In this document: one piece after another, positions 35,607-43,400 of the stretch
Numbering within the stretch: the first letter of the stretch is position 1
How the letters are laid out: each line of letters begins with the position of its first letter
Assembly: GCA_026129545.1 (NCBI GenBank)
Contig: JAHCHX010000001.1
Coordinates: 1,301,501-1,365,500 of the forward strand
Direction: 5' to 3'
Length of the DNA: 64,000 nt
Source: Saprospiraceae bacterium
GTDB taxonomy: Bacteria; Bacteroidota; Bacteroidia; Chitinophagales; Saprospiraceae
The notes under the pieces: model-generated
Database searches by the model: none
What the model was told of the DNA's origin: nothing
The model's input: the letters and a program-made list of their open reading frames with translations, nothing else
Made by a program: the position numbers and the translations under genes

Positions 35607-35711
35607 TATACCTTGATTCGCTAGGATTTGTCAGATGAACATGATTTAAACCCCTGATTTTGAGCAGATTGCGATTGCAGCTATGCCCAAAACTTGGCGA
35701 CGCGAGGTATA
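35607..35711 (+). repeat. Dispersed palindromic repeat, copy 5 (well preserved)
   Basis: TATACCTTGATTCGCTAGGA at the left end and CTTGGCGACGCGAGGTATA at the right end are imperfect inverted copies (TATACCTyG..TCGCyArG.TTTG). The centre AGATGAACATGATT...GAGCAGATTGCGATTGCAG is shared with copies 2 and 3. It begins 5 bp after the LolA-like stop codon. Confidence 0.7.
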
Positions 35712-35767
35712 AATAGTGATGCAAATCACGGGTTGAAATTTTTGAGCATCAGATATTAAAGCACATA

Positions 35768-35798
35768 TTCAGGCGGTGATTGCTAACCACCGCCTGAA
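35768..35798. promoter_or_regulatory. 11 bp perfect hairpin upstream of the Asp-box protein gene
   Basis: TTCAGGCGGTG (35768-35778) and CACCGCCTGAA (35788-35798) pair perfectly around ATTGCTAAC, ending 18 bp before the start codon at 35817. It could be a terminator for the preceding gene or a 5' leader structure controlling the large gene. Confidence 0.5.
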
Positions 35799-35816
35799 TA
35801 GCATACATTTTCATCT

Positions 35817-38800
35817 ATGAAGCACTTCCTCCTCCTTTTTGCCCTTTCCCTCCTTTCCAACGCACACGCCCAAACCCAACTCACCTCCGCCACCTTTGGT
35901 GCCATCGAGGCACGCAGCATTGGCCCAGCGGTGATGAGCGGGCGCATCACGGCCATCGAAGGCGTGGCCACCGACCCCAAGGTGCTGTACGTCGGCACGG
36001 CGGGCGGCGGCGTGTGGAAGTCCAATACCGCTGGCATGACCTTCGACCCGGTGTTCGACAAGCACCCGCAATCCATCGGCGCTTTGGCCATTGACCCCGT
36101 CAAGCCCAACACCGTGTGGGTGGGCACTGGCGAGAGCAACATGCGCAACAGCGTGTCCATCGGTCTCGGCATTTACAAGAGCACCGACGGCGGGCGCAAC
36201 TGGAACCGCATGGGCCTCGAAAAAAGCGAGCATATTTCCAAAATCGTCATCCACCCCACCGAGCCAAACACCGTGTATGTGGCCGTGCCCGGCCCCCTGT
36301 GGAGCGACAGCCCCGACCGCGGCCTCTACAAGACCACCGACGGGGGCAAGACTTGGGAGAAAATCCTCTACACCGACGAAAAGACCGGCTGCGCGGACAT
36401 CCTCCAAGACCCGCGCAACCCCGACGTGCTGTTGGCCTCCATGTGGCAGGTGCGTCGCACGCCCTATTCCTTCGCGTCGGGCGGCCCCGGCAGTGCCCTG
36501 CACAAGAGCACCGACGGCGGCAAAACTTGGCGCAAAATCACCAACGGCCTGCCCACCGGCGAATTTGGCCGCATCGCCTTGGCCTTGGCGCCCAGCGCGC
36601 CCGACAACGTGTTTGCCATCGTCGAGAGCGAAAACACCAGCCTGCTCATTTCCGCCGACGGCGGCGAATCGTGGAAATACCAGAGCGCCACGTCCAACGT
36701 GACGGCCCGGCCCTTCTATTTCAGCACGCTCGTAGTGGACCCCAAAGACCCCAAGCGCGTCTATCGCCCCGCCTTCTCCCTCTCCATCAGCACCGACGGC
36801 GGCTACTCTTTCTCCGACGGCGGGCGCACCAGCGGCTGGGTGCACGCCGACCACCACGCCCTCTGGATCAACCCCAACAGCACCAATCACCTCTACCTCG
36901 GCACCGACGGCGGCGTGTACATGAGCCTCGACCACGGCGTATCGTGGACGCACCTGAAAAACCTGCCCGTGTCGCAGTACTACCAAGTGGCCACCGACGA
37001 CCAAACGCCCTACAACGTCTATGGCGGCCTGCAAGACAACGGCTCGTGGCGCGGCCCCTCCCAGAGCAAGGGCGGCATCGAAAACCGCGACTGGGAATCG
37101 CTCAACGGCGGCGACGGCTTCTGGGTGCAGCCTGACGACACCGACACCGACATCGTGTACGCCGAAAGCCAGGGCGGCAACATCAACCGCGTCAACCTAA
37201 AAACCGGGCAGAACAAGTTCATCCAGCCCCAAGAAAAACAGGGCGACCCCAAGTACCGCTGGAACTGGAACACGCCCTTGGTGAAAAGCACGGCCAAGCC
37301 CGGCACGCTCTACTGCGGTGCCCAGTTCCTGTTCAAAACCACCGACCGCGGCAACTCTTGGACGCGCATCTCGCCCGACCTGACCACCAACGACACCGTC
37401 AAGCAGCAGCAGTACGCCAGCGGCGGCCTCACCGTGGACAACACCTCTGCCGAAAACCACTGCACCATCTACTCCATTGGCCCCTCGCCGCTCGACGAAA
37501 ACCTGATCTTCGTGGGCACCGACGACGGCAATATCCAGGTCACCCGCGACGGTGGAAAAACTTGGACCCTCATTTCCCAAAACATCCCCGGCGTGCCCCC
37601 CGGCACTTGGGTGAGCCGCGTGACCCCCAGCCGCCACGCTCGCAACCGCGTCTATGCCACCTTCGACCGCCACGCCTATGGCGATATGCGCACCTACGCT
37701 GCTCGCACCGACGACGGCGGCCGCACCTGGTCGTCCATCAGCACCGACGACGTGCTGCAAGGCTACGCCCACGTCATCATCGAGGATTTGGAAAACCCCG
37801 ACCTGCTGTTCCTCGGCACCGAGTTCGGCCTGTACATCAGCAACGACGGAGGCCAAAACTGGGTACTGTACAAGTCCAACTTCCCGGAATATGTGGGCGT
37901 GCGAGACATTGTCGTCCAGCCCCGCACCAACGACCTCGTCGTAGCCACGCACGGGCGCGGCATCTTCATTCTCGACGACATCTCCCCCTTCCGCCGCCTT
38001 ACGCCCGACCTGCTCCAGCGCCCGGTGGCCCTGTTGCCCACGCGGCCCACGCCCGTCACCACGGGCCACTACGGGCAGGCATTCCCTAACACGGATGCCT
38101 ACGCTGGCCCCAACCCCACGGAGAACGCCGTCATTCAGTATTACCTCAAAGACCGTCTAAACACGGGCGACGTGACCCTTGAAATCTTCGACCCCTCCGG
38201 CAAAAAAGTGGCCTCCATGCCCGGCACCAAGCGCAAAGGCATCAACATGGTGCGCTGGGACCTGCGCACCGCGCCGCCCAAGGCCGCCAAGGGCTTGTTG
38301 CTGCAAGGCGAGTTCGGGGTGTACGCGGGTTTCCTCGGCCAAATGGCCATGCCGGGTACCTACACTGTACGCCTCACAGTCGGCGAGTACAGCGACACGG
38401 GCACCCTCACGCTCATCCCCGACCCCGTGCAGCCCGACCTTGACTACGCCAAGCGCCGCGCCCTGTCCGACGAACTGTTCGGCATGGTGGAAACCCTCGG
38501 CCTGCTGGTGGCGCAGGTGCAAAACGCCAAAGACAGCGCCGACCGCCGCGCCGCCGTGGTGAAAGACAAGGCCCTGAAAACCAAACTCGACCGCTTTAGC
38601 GCCGACCTCGAAGCATTCCGCAAAACACTCACCGAGACCATCGAATCCAAAGGCATCACCGGTGAACAGCAGCTCCGCGCCCGCCTTGGGCGGCTGTATG
38701 TGTTCACGGAAATCTCCGACGAACTGCCTACGCAGTCTGTGCTCGACAAAATGCAGGTTGTGCGCGGCGAGCTCCAACAAGCCAGCGCTCAGGCCGACGG

Positions 38801-38966
38801 TTATTTCGGCAAAGACTTGGCCGCGCTGAACGCCGCCTTGCAAAAGGCCAAGCAAGCACCCATCCCGCTACTCGACCGAGCGGCATTCGAGCGGGGGCAT
38901 GAGACGGGGGCGAAGCCGGAAGGTGCGGGGAATTTGGAAGAGCGGTTGCGGAAGGGGCGGTGGTAA
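35817..38966 (+). CDS. Exported Asp-box beta-propeller protein (VPS10/sortilin-like)
   Basis: This 1049-residue protein starts with a signal peptide (MKHFLLLFALSLLSNAHAQ). About ten Asp-box turns follow, for example STDGGRNWN, TTDGGKTWE, STDGGKTWR, SADGGESW, TTDRGNSW, TRDGGKTW, TDDGGRTW and NDGGQNW, building one or two beta-propellers as in sortilin VPS10 and BNR sialidase-like proteins. After about residue 740 a beta-sandwich segment and a helical tail (LGMVETLGLLVAQVQNAKDS... LRARLGRLYVFTEI) follow. No type IX tail is seen. It is probably a periplasmic or surface binding/peptide-processing protein; the enzyme role often implied by 'glycosyl hydrolase' naming is unproven. GC content is higher than its surroundings. 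Confidence 0.88.
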   Translation: MKHFLLLFALSLLSNAHAQTQLTSATFGAIEARSIGPAVMSGRITAIEGVATDPKVLYVGTAGGGVWKSNTAGMTFDPVFDKHPQSIGALAIDPVKPNTVWVGTGESNMRNSVSIGLGIYKSTDGGRNWNRMGLEKSEHISKIVIHPTEPNTVYVAVPGPLWSDSPDRGLYKTTDGGKTWEKILYTDEKTGCADILQDPRNPDVLLASMWQVRRTPYSFASGGPGSALHKSTDGGKTWRKITNGLPTGEFGRIALALAPSAPDNVFAIVESENTSLLISADGGESWKYQSATSNVTARPFYFSTLVVDPKDPKRVYRPAFSLSISTDGGYSFSDGGRTSGWVHADHHALWINPNSTNHLYLGTDGGVYMSLDHGVSWTHLKNLPVSQYYQVATDDQTPYNVYGGLQDNGSWRGPSQSKGGIENRDWESLNGGDGFWVQPDDTDTDIVYAESQGGNINRVNLKTGQNKFIQPQEKQGDPKYRWNWNTPLVKSTAKPGTLYCGAQFLFKTTDRGNSWTRISPDLTTNDTVKQQQYASGGLTVDNTSAENHCTIYSIGPSPLDENLIFVGTDDGNIQVTRDGGKTWTLISQNIPGVPPGTWVSRVTPSRHARNRVYATFDRHAYGDMRTYAARTDDGGRTWSSISTDDVLQGYAHVIIEDLENPDLLFLGTEFGLYISNDGGQNWVLYKSNFPEYVGVRDIVVQPRTNDLVVATHGRGIFILDDISPFRRLTPDLLQRPVALLPTRPTPVTTGHYGQAFPNTDAYAGPNPTENAVIQYYLKDRLNTGDVTLEIFDPSGKKVASMPGTKRKGINMVRWDLRTAPPKAAKGLLLQGEFGVYAGFLGQMAMPGTYTVRLTVGEYSDTGTLTLIPDPVQPDLDYAKRRALSDELFGMVETLGLLVAQVQNAKDSADRRAAVVKDKALKTKLDRFSADLEAFRKTLTETIESKGITGEQQLRARLGRLYVFTEISDELPTQSVLDKMQVVRGELQQASAQADGYFGKDLAALNAALQKAKQAPIPLLDRAAFERGHETGAKPEGAGNLEERLRKGRW

Positions 38967-39011
38967 AGCTATACTAAATTTTTCCAAAGAGGCACAAAGG
39001 GGCGAGGGACT

Positions 39012-39111
39012 TATACCTCGTGCCGCCAAGTTTTGAGCGTGATAAAAACCGCAATCTGTTCAAAGCAACGAAAATCATAGTCGTCTGACAAATTTTGACA
39101 AATCAAGGTAT
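39012..39111 (-). repeat. Dispersed palindromic repeat, copy 6
   Basis: TATACCTCGTGCCGCCAAGTTTTG...AACCGCAATCTGTTCAAAG...GTCTGACAAATTTTGACAAATCAAGGTAT is the reverse orientation of the copies at 21508 and 35607. It lies between the Asp-box gene and the decayed gene on the other strand. Confidence 0.65.
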
Positions 39112-39162
39112 GAAGAACGACCTCTCTGAGTTCCCTTCCAGCTTTGTCTGTAGGGCTTCTTT

Positions 39163-40544
39163 CTACCGCTGCACCACCAACTTCGCCACCCCCAGCAGCC
39201 GCCCCTGCCGATACGCCGCCACATAGTGCATCCCGCTGCTCGCGCCGTGTAAGGGTATGCGGATGCCCGGATGCGCGTAGGCCTGCCGGTACAGCGGCTT
39301 GCCCTCCGGCGAGAGCAGTACGACTATCACATCCCGTTCGGGAAGGTCGGCGGGCAGGGTGACGTAGGTCTCAACCGATGCAGGGTTGGGGGCACAGCGG
39401 ATTTCCGCCTCCTGCGCGAAGACCGCCGATTCCACGCCCGTAATGATGTTAACCTCCCCGCAGCCGGGCGTCAGACAGCCCAGAGAATCCAGCTTCAACA
39501 GCTAGGCGTGTGTCTCAATCACCCCCGTCATGCGATTAGTGATGTCGCCACAGGCGATGTAGCCGCCATCTCCTGTTTTTTTGATGTGATAAATCCCATG
39601 CACAAACCCGGAATTTGTCGTGTCGGCATAATTGCGCTCCCAGAGCAATTGCTTGTGCTCATCCACCCGGAATATCCAGCCCGAGCGAATCCAGGTCGCA
39701 GAATTCGGGTTGGTCTTGTTGAGCGTCTGGAAGCCACAACCCACTATGCCTTTATCCCAGATAGCATGGGTGTAAAGCACGTCCTTGCCCGTCTGGTTAT
39801 GGAAAATCAGAGAGTCATACACTATTCCCTGTGCATTCATATAATACAGCCCGGGCGGATGTATCTCCCATTGAGGGCTGAGGTACTGCGTGTGATACCA
39901 CTGATAGATGTAATCGTCTGCGCCAATCTGCTCAACGTTGCAGGTGTAAGGCGCAAATACTGTCGACAGTTCCTTGCGCCAAATGACCCCTCCGTAGGGG
40001 TTCATGAGCATCAGCCCCCCCTGTGGTATTGTAACCGTTGCAACCCGGCTCCGGACAGTAAATATACGATGTCAAATAATTTCCTTCAGCGGTTGCCAAT
40101 AATCTATAATTCGTCGTCCCCCTGTAATCATGATTGAATGGGAATAGATCAATTTCTTCCCCATCCTAGGTAACTGTTGCCACAAAAGGTAGCCATACGG
40201 TACAAGTGAAGTTCAATTGCTTCGGAGGAGGTCTCCGGCAGCCGAATACTTAGAAAATCTGGTTTTTCTCGCTGTGTTTTAGCCAGCACTGCCAAATCGG
40301 GCTGAAAACCGACTGCCTGACTCTGCTCGCGCAAAGAGGCTTCCATGCCGTCCACGTCCACAACGCTTGAAAACGGTTTAGCGCTTTGGAAGAATTCTTT
40401 GTGCTCTTTGAGGTTTAAGACATTTTGGGGCACTGGCTTTAACCTTTGGGATGCTTGCTGCGCGTCAGAGGTTGTGACGGTCAAAAATAACGCAAAAAGC
40501 TAGATTGACAGGAGTTTGAACGGGTCGTGAAGAAACCGTACCAT
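39163..40544 (-). pseudogene. Decayed gene for an exported protein with type IX sorting domain
   Basis: Reading from ATG at 40544, a signal peptide (FKLLSI-stop-LFALFLTVTTSDAQQ) is broken by TAG at 40500-40502. The frame then gives 111 residues (RLKPVPQNVLNLKEHKEFF...LPETSSEAIELHLYRM), like the propeptide of secreted Bacteroidetes proteins. Near 40150 the frame shifts (EEIDLFPFNHDYRGTTNYRLLATAEGNYLTSYIYCPEPGC). It shifts again at a run of seven G near 40014-40020, continuing as LMLMNPYGGVIWRKEL. A TAG at 39502-39504 replaces an expected Trp (ETHA-stop-LLKLDSLGC). The end (PNPASVETYVTLPADLPE... to LVVQR) is a type IX sorting domain. A long central part seems lost. The 460 bp upstream holds only repeat copy 7. 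Confidence 0.75.
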
Positions 40545-40861
40545 CTCCTAGGCTTGAGAATATGATTGTTTCATTGTGAGAAGTTTTTGATGTGCCCACT
40601 TCTTTTACCACTTTTCGGCAAGCGTGGGCGTATTTCCTCTGTTTTGGGTGCGGTGCGGCAATACTCAAACTCCCGCATATTTTGTTGTGATAAAGGTAGT
40701 GTGCTAAGCATGGCAAGGCAACAGCAGCAAGAAAACTCAATGTAGGTATCACATACGCCTCTACTTTTTTCGCTCACTCCCAGCCATACACCGTACTTCT
40801 TATCTTTGCCTCAAACGCTACCTGCGTCTATGCGCGGCAGCCAACGCAGACGCCCGCTTAA

Positions 40862-40966
40862 TATATATCTTGATTCGCCAAGATTTGTCATTTCACCATG
40901 ATTGATGTTTTTGGCTTTGAACAGATTGCGTTTTTAATCATGCTCAAAACTTGGCGGAGTAAGGCA
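40862..40966 (+). repeat. Dispersed palindromic repeat, copy 7
   Basis: TATATCTTGATTCGCCAAGA...CACCATGATTGATGTTTTTGG...GAACAGATTGCG...CTCAAAACTTGGCGGAGTAAGGCATG follows the family order with scattered mismatches. It ends about 38 bp before the DinB gene. Confidence 0.65.
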
Positions 40967-41003
40967 TGCCAAAGGTCCAAATACAACATCACTAATTACA
41001 GCC

Positions 41004-41525
41004 ATGACATTTTCCACAACACAAGCGCTGGAAATCCTCGAAAGAACTCCCGATGCGCTACACACCATGCTCCATCAAATTTCTGAGGATTGGACCTATC
41101 AAAACGAAGGACCGGACACCTGGTCGGTGTTTGATGTGGTCGGCCACCTACTCCACGGAGAAAAAACGGACTGGATACCGAGGGCGACGCTCATCCTCTC
41201 GGACCGGGCCGACAAGACTTTTGAACCGTTCGACCGCTTTGCGCAGTATGAAACTAGCAAGGGCAAAAACATTCAGACGCTGTTGGAGGAATTTCGTGAT
41301 GCGCGAAAAGAGAGCCTGGCGGAACTACGCCGCCTAAACATCTCGGATGCCGACCTGCAAAAAACCGGCATTCACCCCACATTTGGCGAGGTGACACTTG
41401 CTCAGTTGCTGTCCACTTGGGTCGTGCATGACCTCAACCATGTATCACAAATCGCAAGAATCATGGCCAAGCAGTACAAAGAAGAAGTCGGGCCTTGGAC
41501 GGCATTTTTGAGGATACTTCAATAA
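41004..41525 (+). CDS. DinB-family protein
   Basis: This 173-residue four-helix bundle (TTQALEILERTPDALHTMLHQISEDWTYQNEGPDTWSVFDVVGHLLHGEKTDWIPRATLIL) carries the three-histidine metal site expected of DinB proteins: one His in VVGHLLHGE and two in WVVHDLNHVSQIARIM. Members include thiol-dependent transferases (bacillithiol, mycothiol) and proteins of unknown activity; the thiol partner cannot be told. It stands alone, ends convergently with DUF1501, and a terminator-like hairpin follows. Confidence 0.88.
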   Translation: MTFSTTQALEILERTPDALHTMLHQISEDWTYQNEGPDTWSVFDVVGHLLHGEKTDWIPRATLILSDRADKTFEPFDRFAQYETSKGKNIQTLLEEFRDARKESLAELRRLNISDADLQKTGIHPTFGEVTLAQLLSTWVVHDLNHVSQIARIMAKQYKEEVGPWTAFLRILQ

Positions 41526-41583
41526 ACAATGCCCACACACCATACCTATTCACCCACACTACTGAACATTGTTTTTGTGCTGC

Positions 41584-41640
41584 AAAGACGCAAAGGCACA
41601 AAATGCGGCAAATCAATGCATATTTTGCGTTGCGTCTTTT
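41584..41640. terminator. Hairpin with T-run between DinB and DUF1501 genes
   Basis: AAAGACGCAA (41584-41593) pairs with TTGCGTCTTT (41630-41639), with further pairing of CAAAAT and ATTTTG inside. T residues follow on the + strand and A residues precede on the other, so termination in both directions is plausible. Confidence 0.6.
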
Positions 41641-41681
41641 TGACTTCGTGGCAAATTTGAAAATTGCCAGTAGTGTGCTAT

Positions 41682-43163
41682 TCACCCCACCACAGCCTCT
41701 ATCACTTGCCCTTCCACGTCAGTCAGTCGGAAGGGGCGGCCTTGAAATGGGTAAGTGAATTTTTCGTGGTCAAAGCCTAATTGGTGCAAAATGGTGGCCT
41801 GAATATCATAAACCGAAACCTTGTCTTTCACGGCGTTGTAGCCCACCTCGTCGGTCTCTCCATGTGACACACCTGCTTTGACACCACCGCCTGCCATCCA
41901 TATCGTGAAAGCATCGGTGTGGTGGTCGCGCCCCTTGTAGGGCATGGTCACGCCGTTGCGGTTTTCCATCATGGGTGTCCGGCCAAATTCTCCTCCCCAC
42001 ACGATGAGCGTTTCGTCGAGCAGGCCGCGTTGTTTCAGGTCGAGTATCAGCGCGGTGATGGCCTTGTCCGTTTCGCGGCATTTGTTGACCAAACCGATAT
42101 CAATGGAGAGATATGCGTCGGAGCCATGTGTATCCCAGCCCCAGTCGTAGAGTTGCACGAATCGGACACCTTTCTCCACTAATTTTCGCGCCAGCAGCAC
42201 GTTGTTGGCGAAACACGCCTTGCCCGGCTTGGTTCCATACATATCATGGATGTAGATTGGCTCGTTTTCGATATTCATCACCTCAGGTGCCGTGATTTGC
42301 ATTTTGTAGGCCATCTCATATTGCGCGACGCGCGAGAGGATTTCGGGGTCGCCGTACTCGTGGTAGGTCTCTTGGTTCACCTTGTTGATGGCCTCGATAG
42401 AGGCTTTACGCAAGGCGCGGTCTATACCCTCCGGGTCTTTCAGGAACAGCACCGGGTCGCCCACCGAGCGGCATTGGACCCCTTGATAAACGGAAGGCAA
42501 AAAGCCGCTGCCCCACACGCTTTTGCCGGCATCAGGGTCTTTGCCACCTGAAGTCAGCACCACGAAGCCGGGCAAATTGGCATTTTCAGACCCCAAGCCA
42601 TAAGTGACCCAAGCCCCCATACTTGGCCTGCCGAGGCGCGGGCTGCCCGTGTGCATCAACAGTTGGGCGGGCGCATGGTTGAACTGGTCGGTTTGGACGG
42701 CTTTTAAAAAGGCAAGTTCGTCGGCAACGGTGGAAAGGTGTGGCAAGTAGTCGGAAATCCATGCACCCGATTGTCCGTGTTGTTGAAATTTTGCTTGGGG
42801 ACCCAACATCTTCGGCACCCCCCGAATAAAGGCGAAACGTTTGCCTTCGAGGAATGATTGTGGACAATCTTGCCCGTCCAATTTTGCCAAGGCAGGCTTG
42901 TAGTCGAACAATTCGAGTTGGGAGGGAGCGCCTGCCATGTGCAGATAAATCACCGATTTGGCTTTTCCCGGAAAATGCGGTGGGCGGGGGGCAAGTGGGT
43001 TGGCCGGGTTGAAAGCGATGGTCTCCTCTCCCCCACCCGATGGCCCGCAGCCACCGAGCAATTGGCCCAAGGCCAAAGAGCCAAGTCCGAACGCGCATTG
43101 TTTCAAGAACAGCCGTCGCGTGGCTTGAAGTGCCTCAAAGTCTGTGACAGAAGGATTTGCCAT
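41682..43163 (-). CDS. DUF1501 (sulfatase-like) exported protein
   Basis: This 493-residue protein starts MANPSVTDFEALQATRRLFLKQCAFGLGSLALGQLLGGCG, a Tat-like signal ending in a lipobox-like cysteine. The body has DUF1501 hallmarks (IYLHMAGAPSQLELFDYKPAL, QLYDWGWDTHGSDAYLSIDIGLVNKCRETDKAITALILDLKQRGLLDETLIVWGGEFGRTPMMENRNG, DHHTDAFTIWMAGGGVKAGVSHGETDEVGYNAV), an alkaline-phosphatase-like fold. The gene is usually paired with a DUF1553 cytochrome-like partner; none is adjacent here, so it is an orphan. The substrate is unknown. Confidence 0.9.
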   Translation of the reverse strand: MANPSVTDFEALQATRRLFLKQCAFGLGSLALGQLLGGCGPSGGGEETIAFNPANPLAPRPPHFPGKAKSVIYLHMAGAPSQLELFDYKPALAKLDGQDCPQSFLEGKRFAFIRGVPKMLGPQAKFQQHGQSGAWISDYLPHLSTVADELAFLKAVQTDQFNHAPAQLLMHTGSPRLGRPSMGAWVTYGLGSENANLPGFVVLTSGGKDPDAGKSVWGSGFLPSVYQGVQCRSVGDPVLFLKDPEGIDRALRKASIEAINKVNQETYHEYGDPEILSRVAQYEMAYKMQITAPEVMNIENEPIYIHDMYGTKPGKACFANNVLLARKLVEKGVRFVQLYDWGWDTHGSDAYLSIDIGLVNKCRETDKAITALILDLKQRGLLDETLIVWGGEFGRTPMMENRNGVTMPYKGRDHHTDAFTIWMAGGGVKAGVSHGETDEVGYNAVKDKVSVYDIQATILHQLGFDHEKFTYPFQGRPFRLTDVEGQVIEAVVG

Positions 43164-43177
43164 GTGGCAAACTTAGT

Positions 43178-43297
43178 AACTATACCCAGATTAAAGAGGA
43201 TTTTAGGATGCCCTTGATTGATTTGTATGATTTTCAAAGGATTGCGAGCGCCGTTTGTTCAAAGCCACCTTGTCAGACCCTATACTCAGGGGGCCTG
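43178..43297 (+). repeat. Dispersed palindromic repeat, copy 8 (diverged)
   Basis: CTATACCCAGATT...GCCCTTGATTGATTTGTATG...AAAGGATTGCGAGCG...TTCAAAGCCACCTTGTCAGACCCTATACT resembles the family weakly, with the two ends inverted. A CCTGCCCGGCCAAG piece follows (43295-43308), also seen in the hairpin at 29101. The gap 43164-43400 holds nothing else I can name. Confidence 0.35.
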
Positions 43298-43400
43298 CCC
43301 GGCCAAGTGAAGCGGAGGGGGCTGATTTGCGTTGACTATAATACTATGCAATTTCCTCAACAAAAGGTTGGCAAATTTATGCCGCAAAAAGCCATCCGCC

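Noticed and set aside
36091..38350. Long alternative frames inside the Asp-box protein gene on both strands
   Set aside because: High GC removes stop codons; the Asp-box frame explains the region fully.
40465..40752. Small exported protein on the minus strand upstream of the decayed gene
   Set aside because: Its frame is an alternative reading over the decayed gene's signal region; no family resemblance and many cysteines typical of chance frames.
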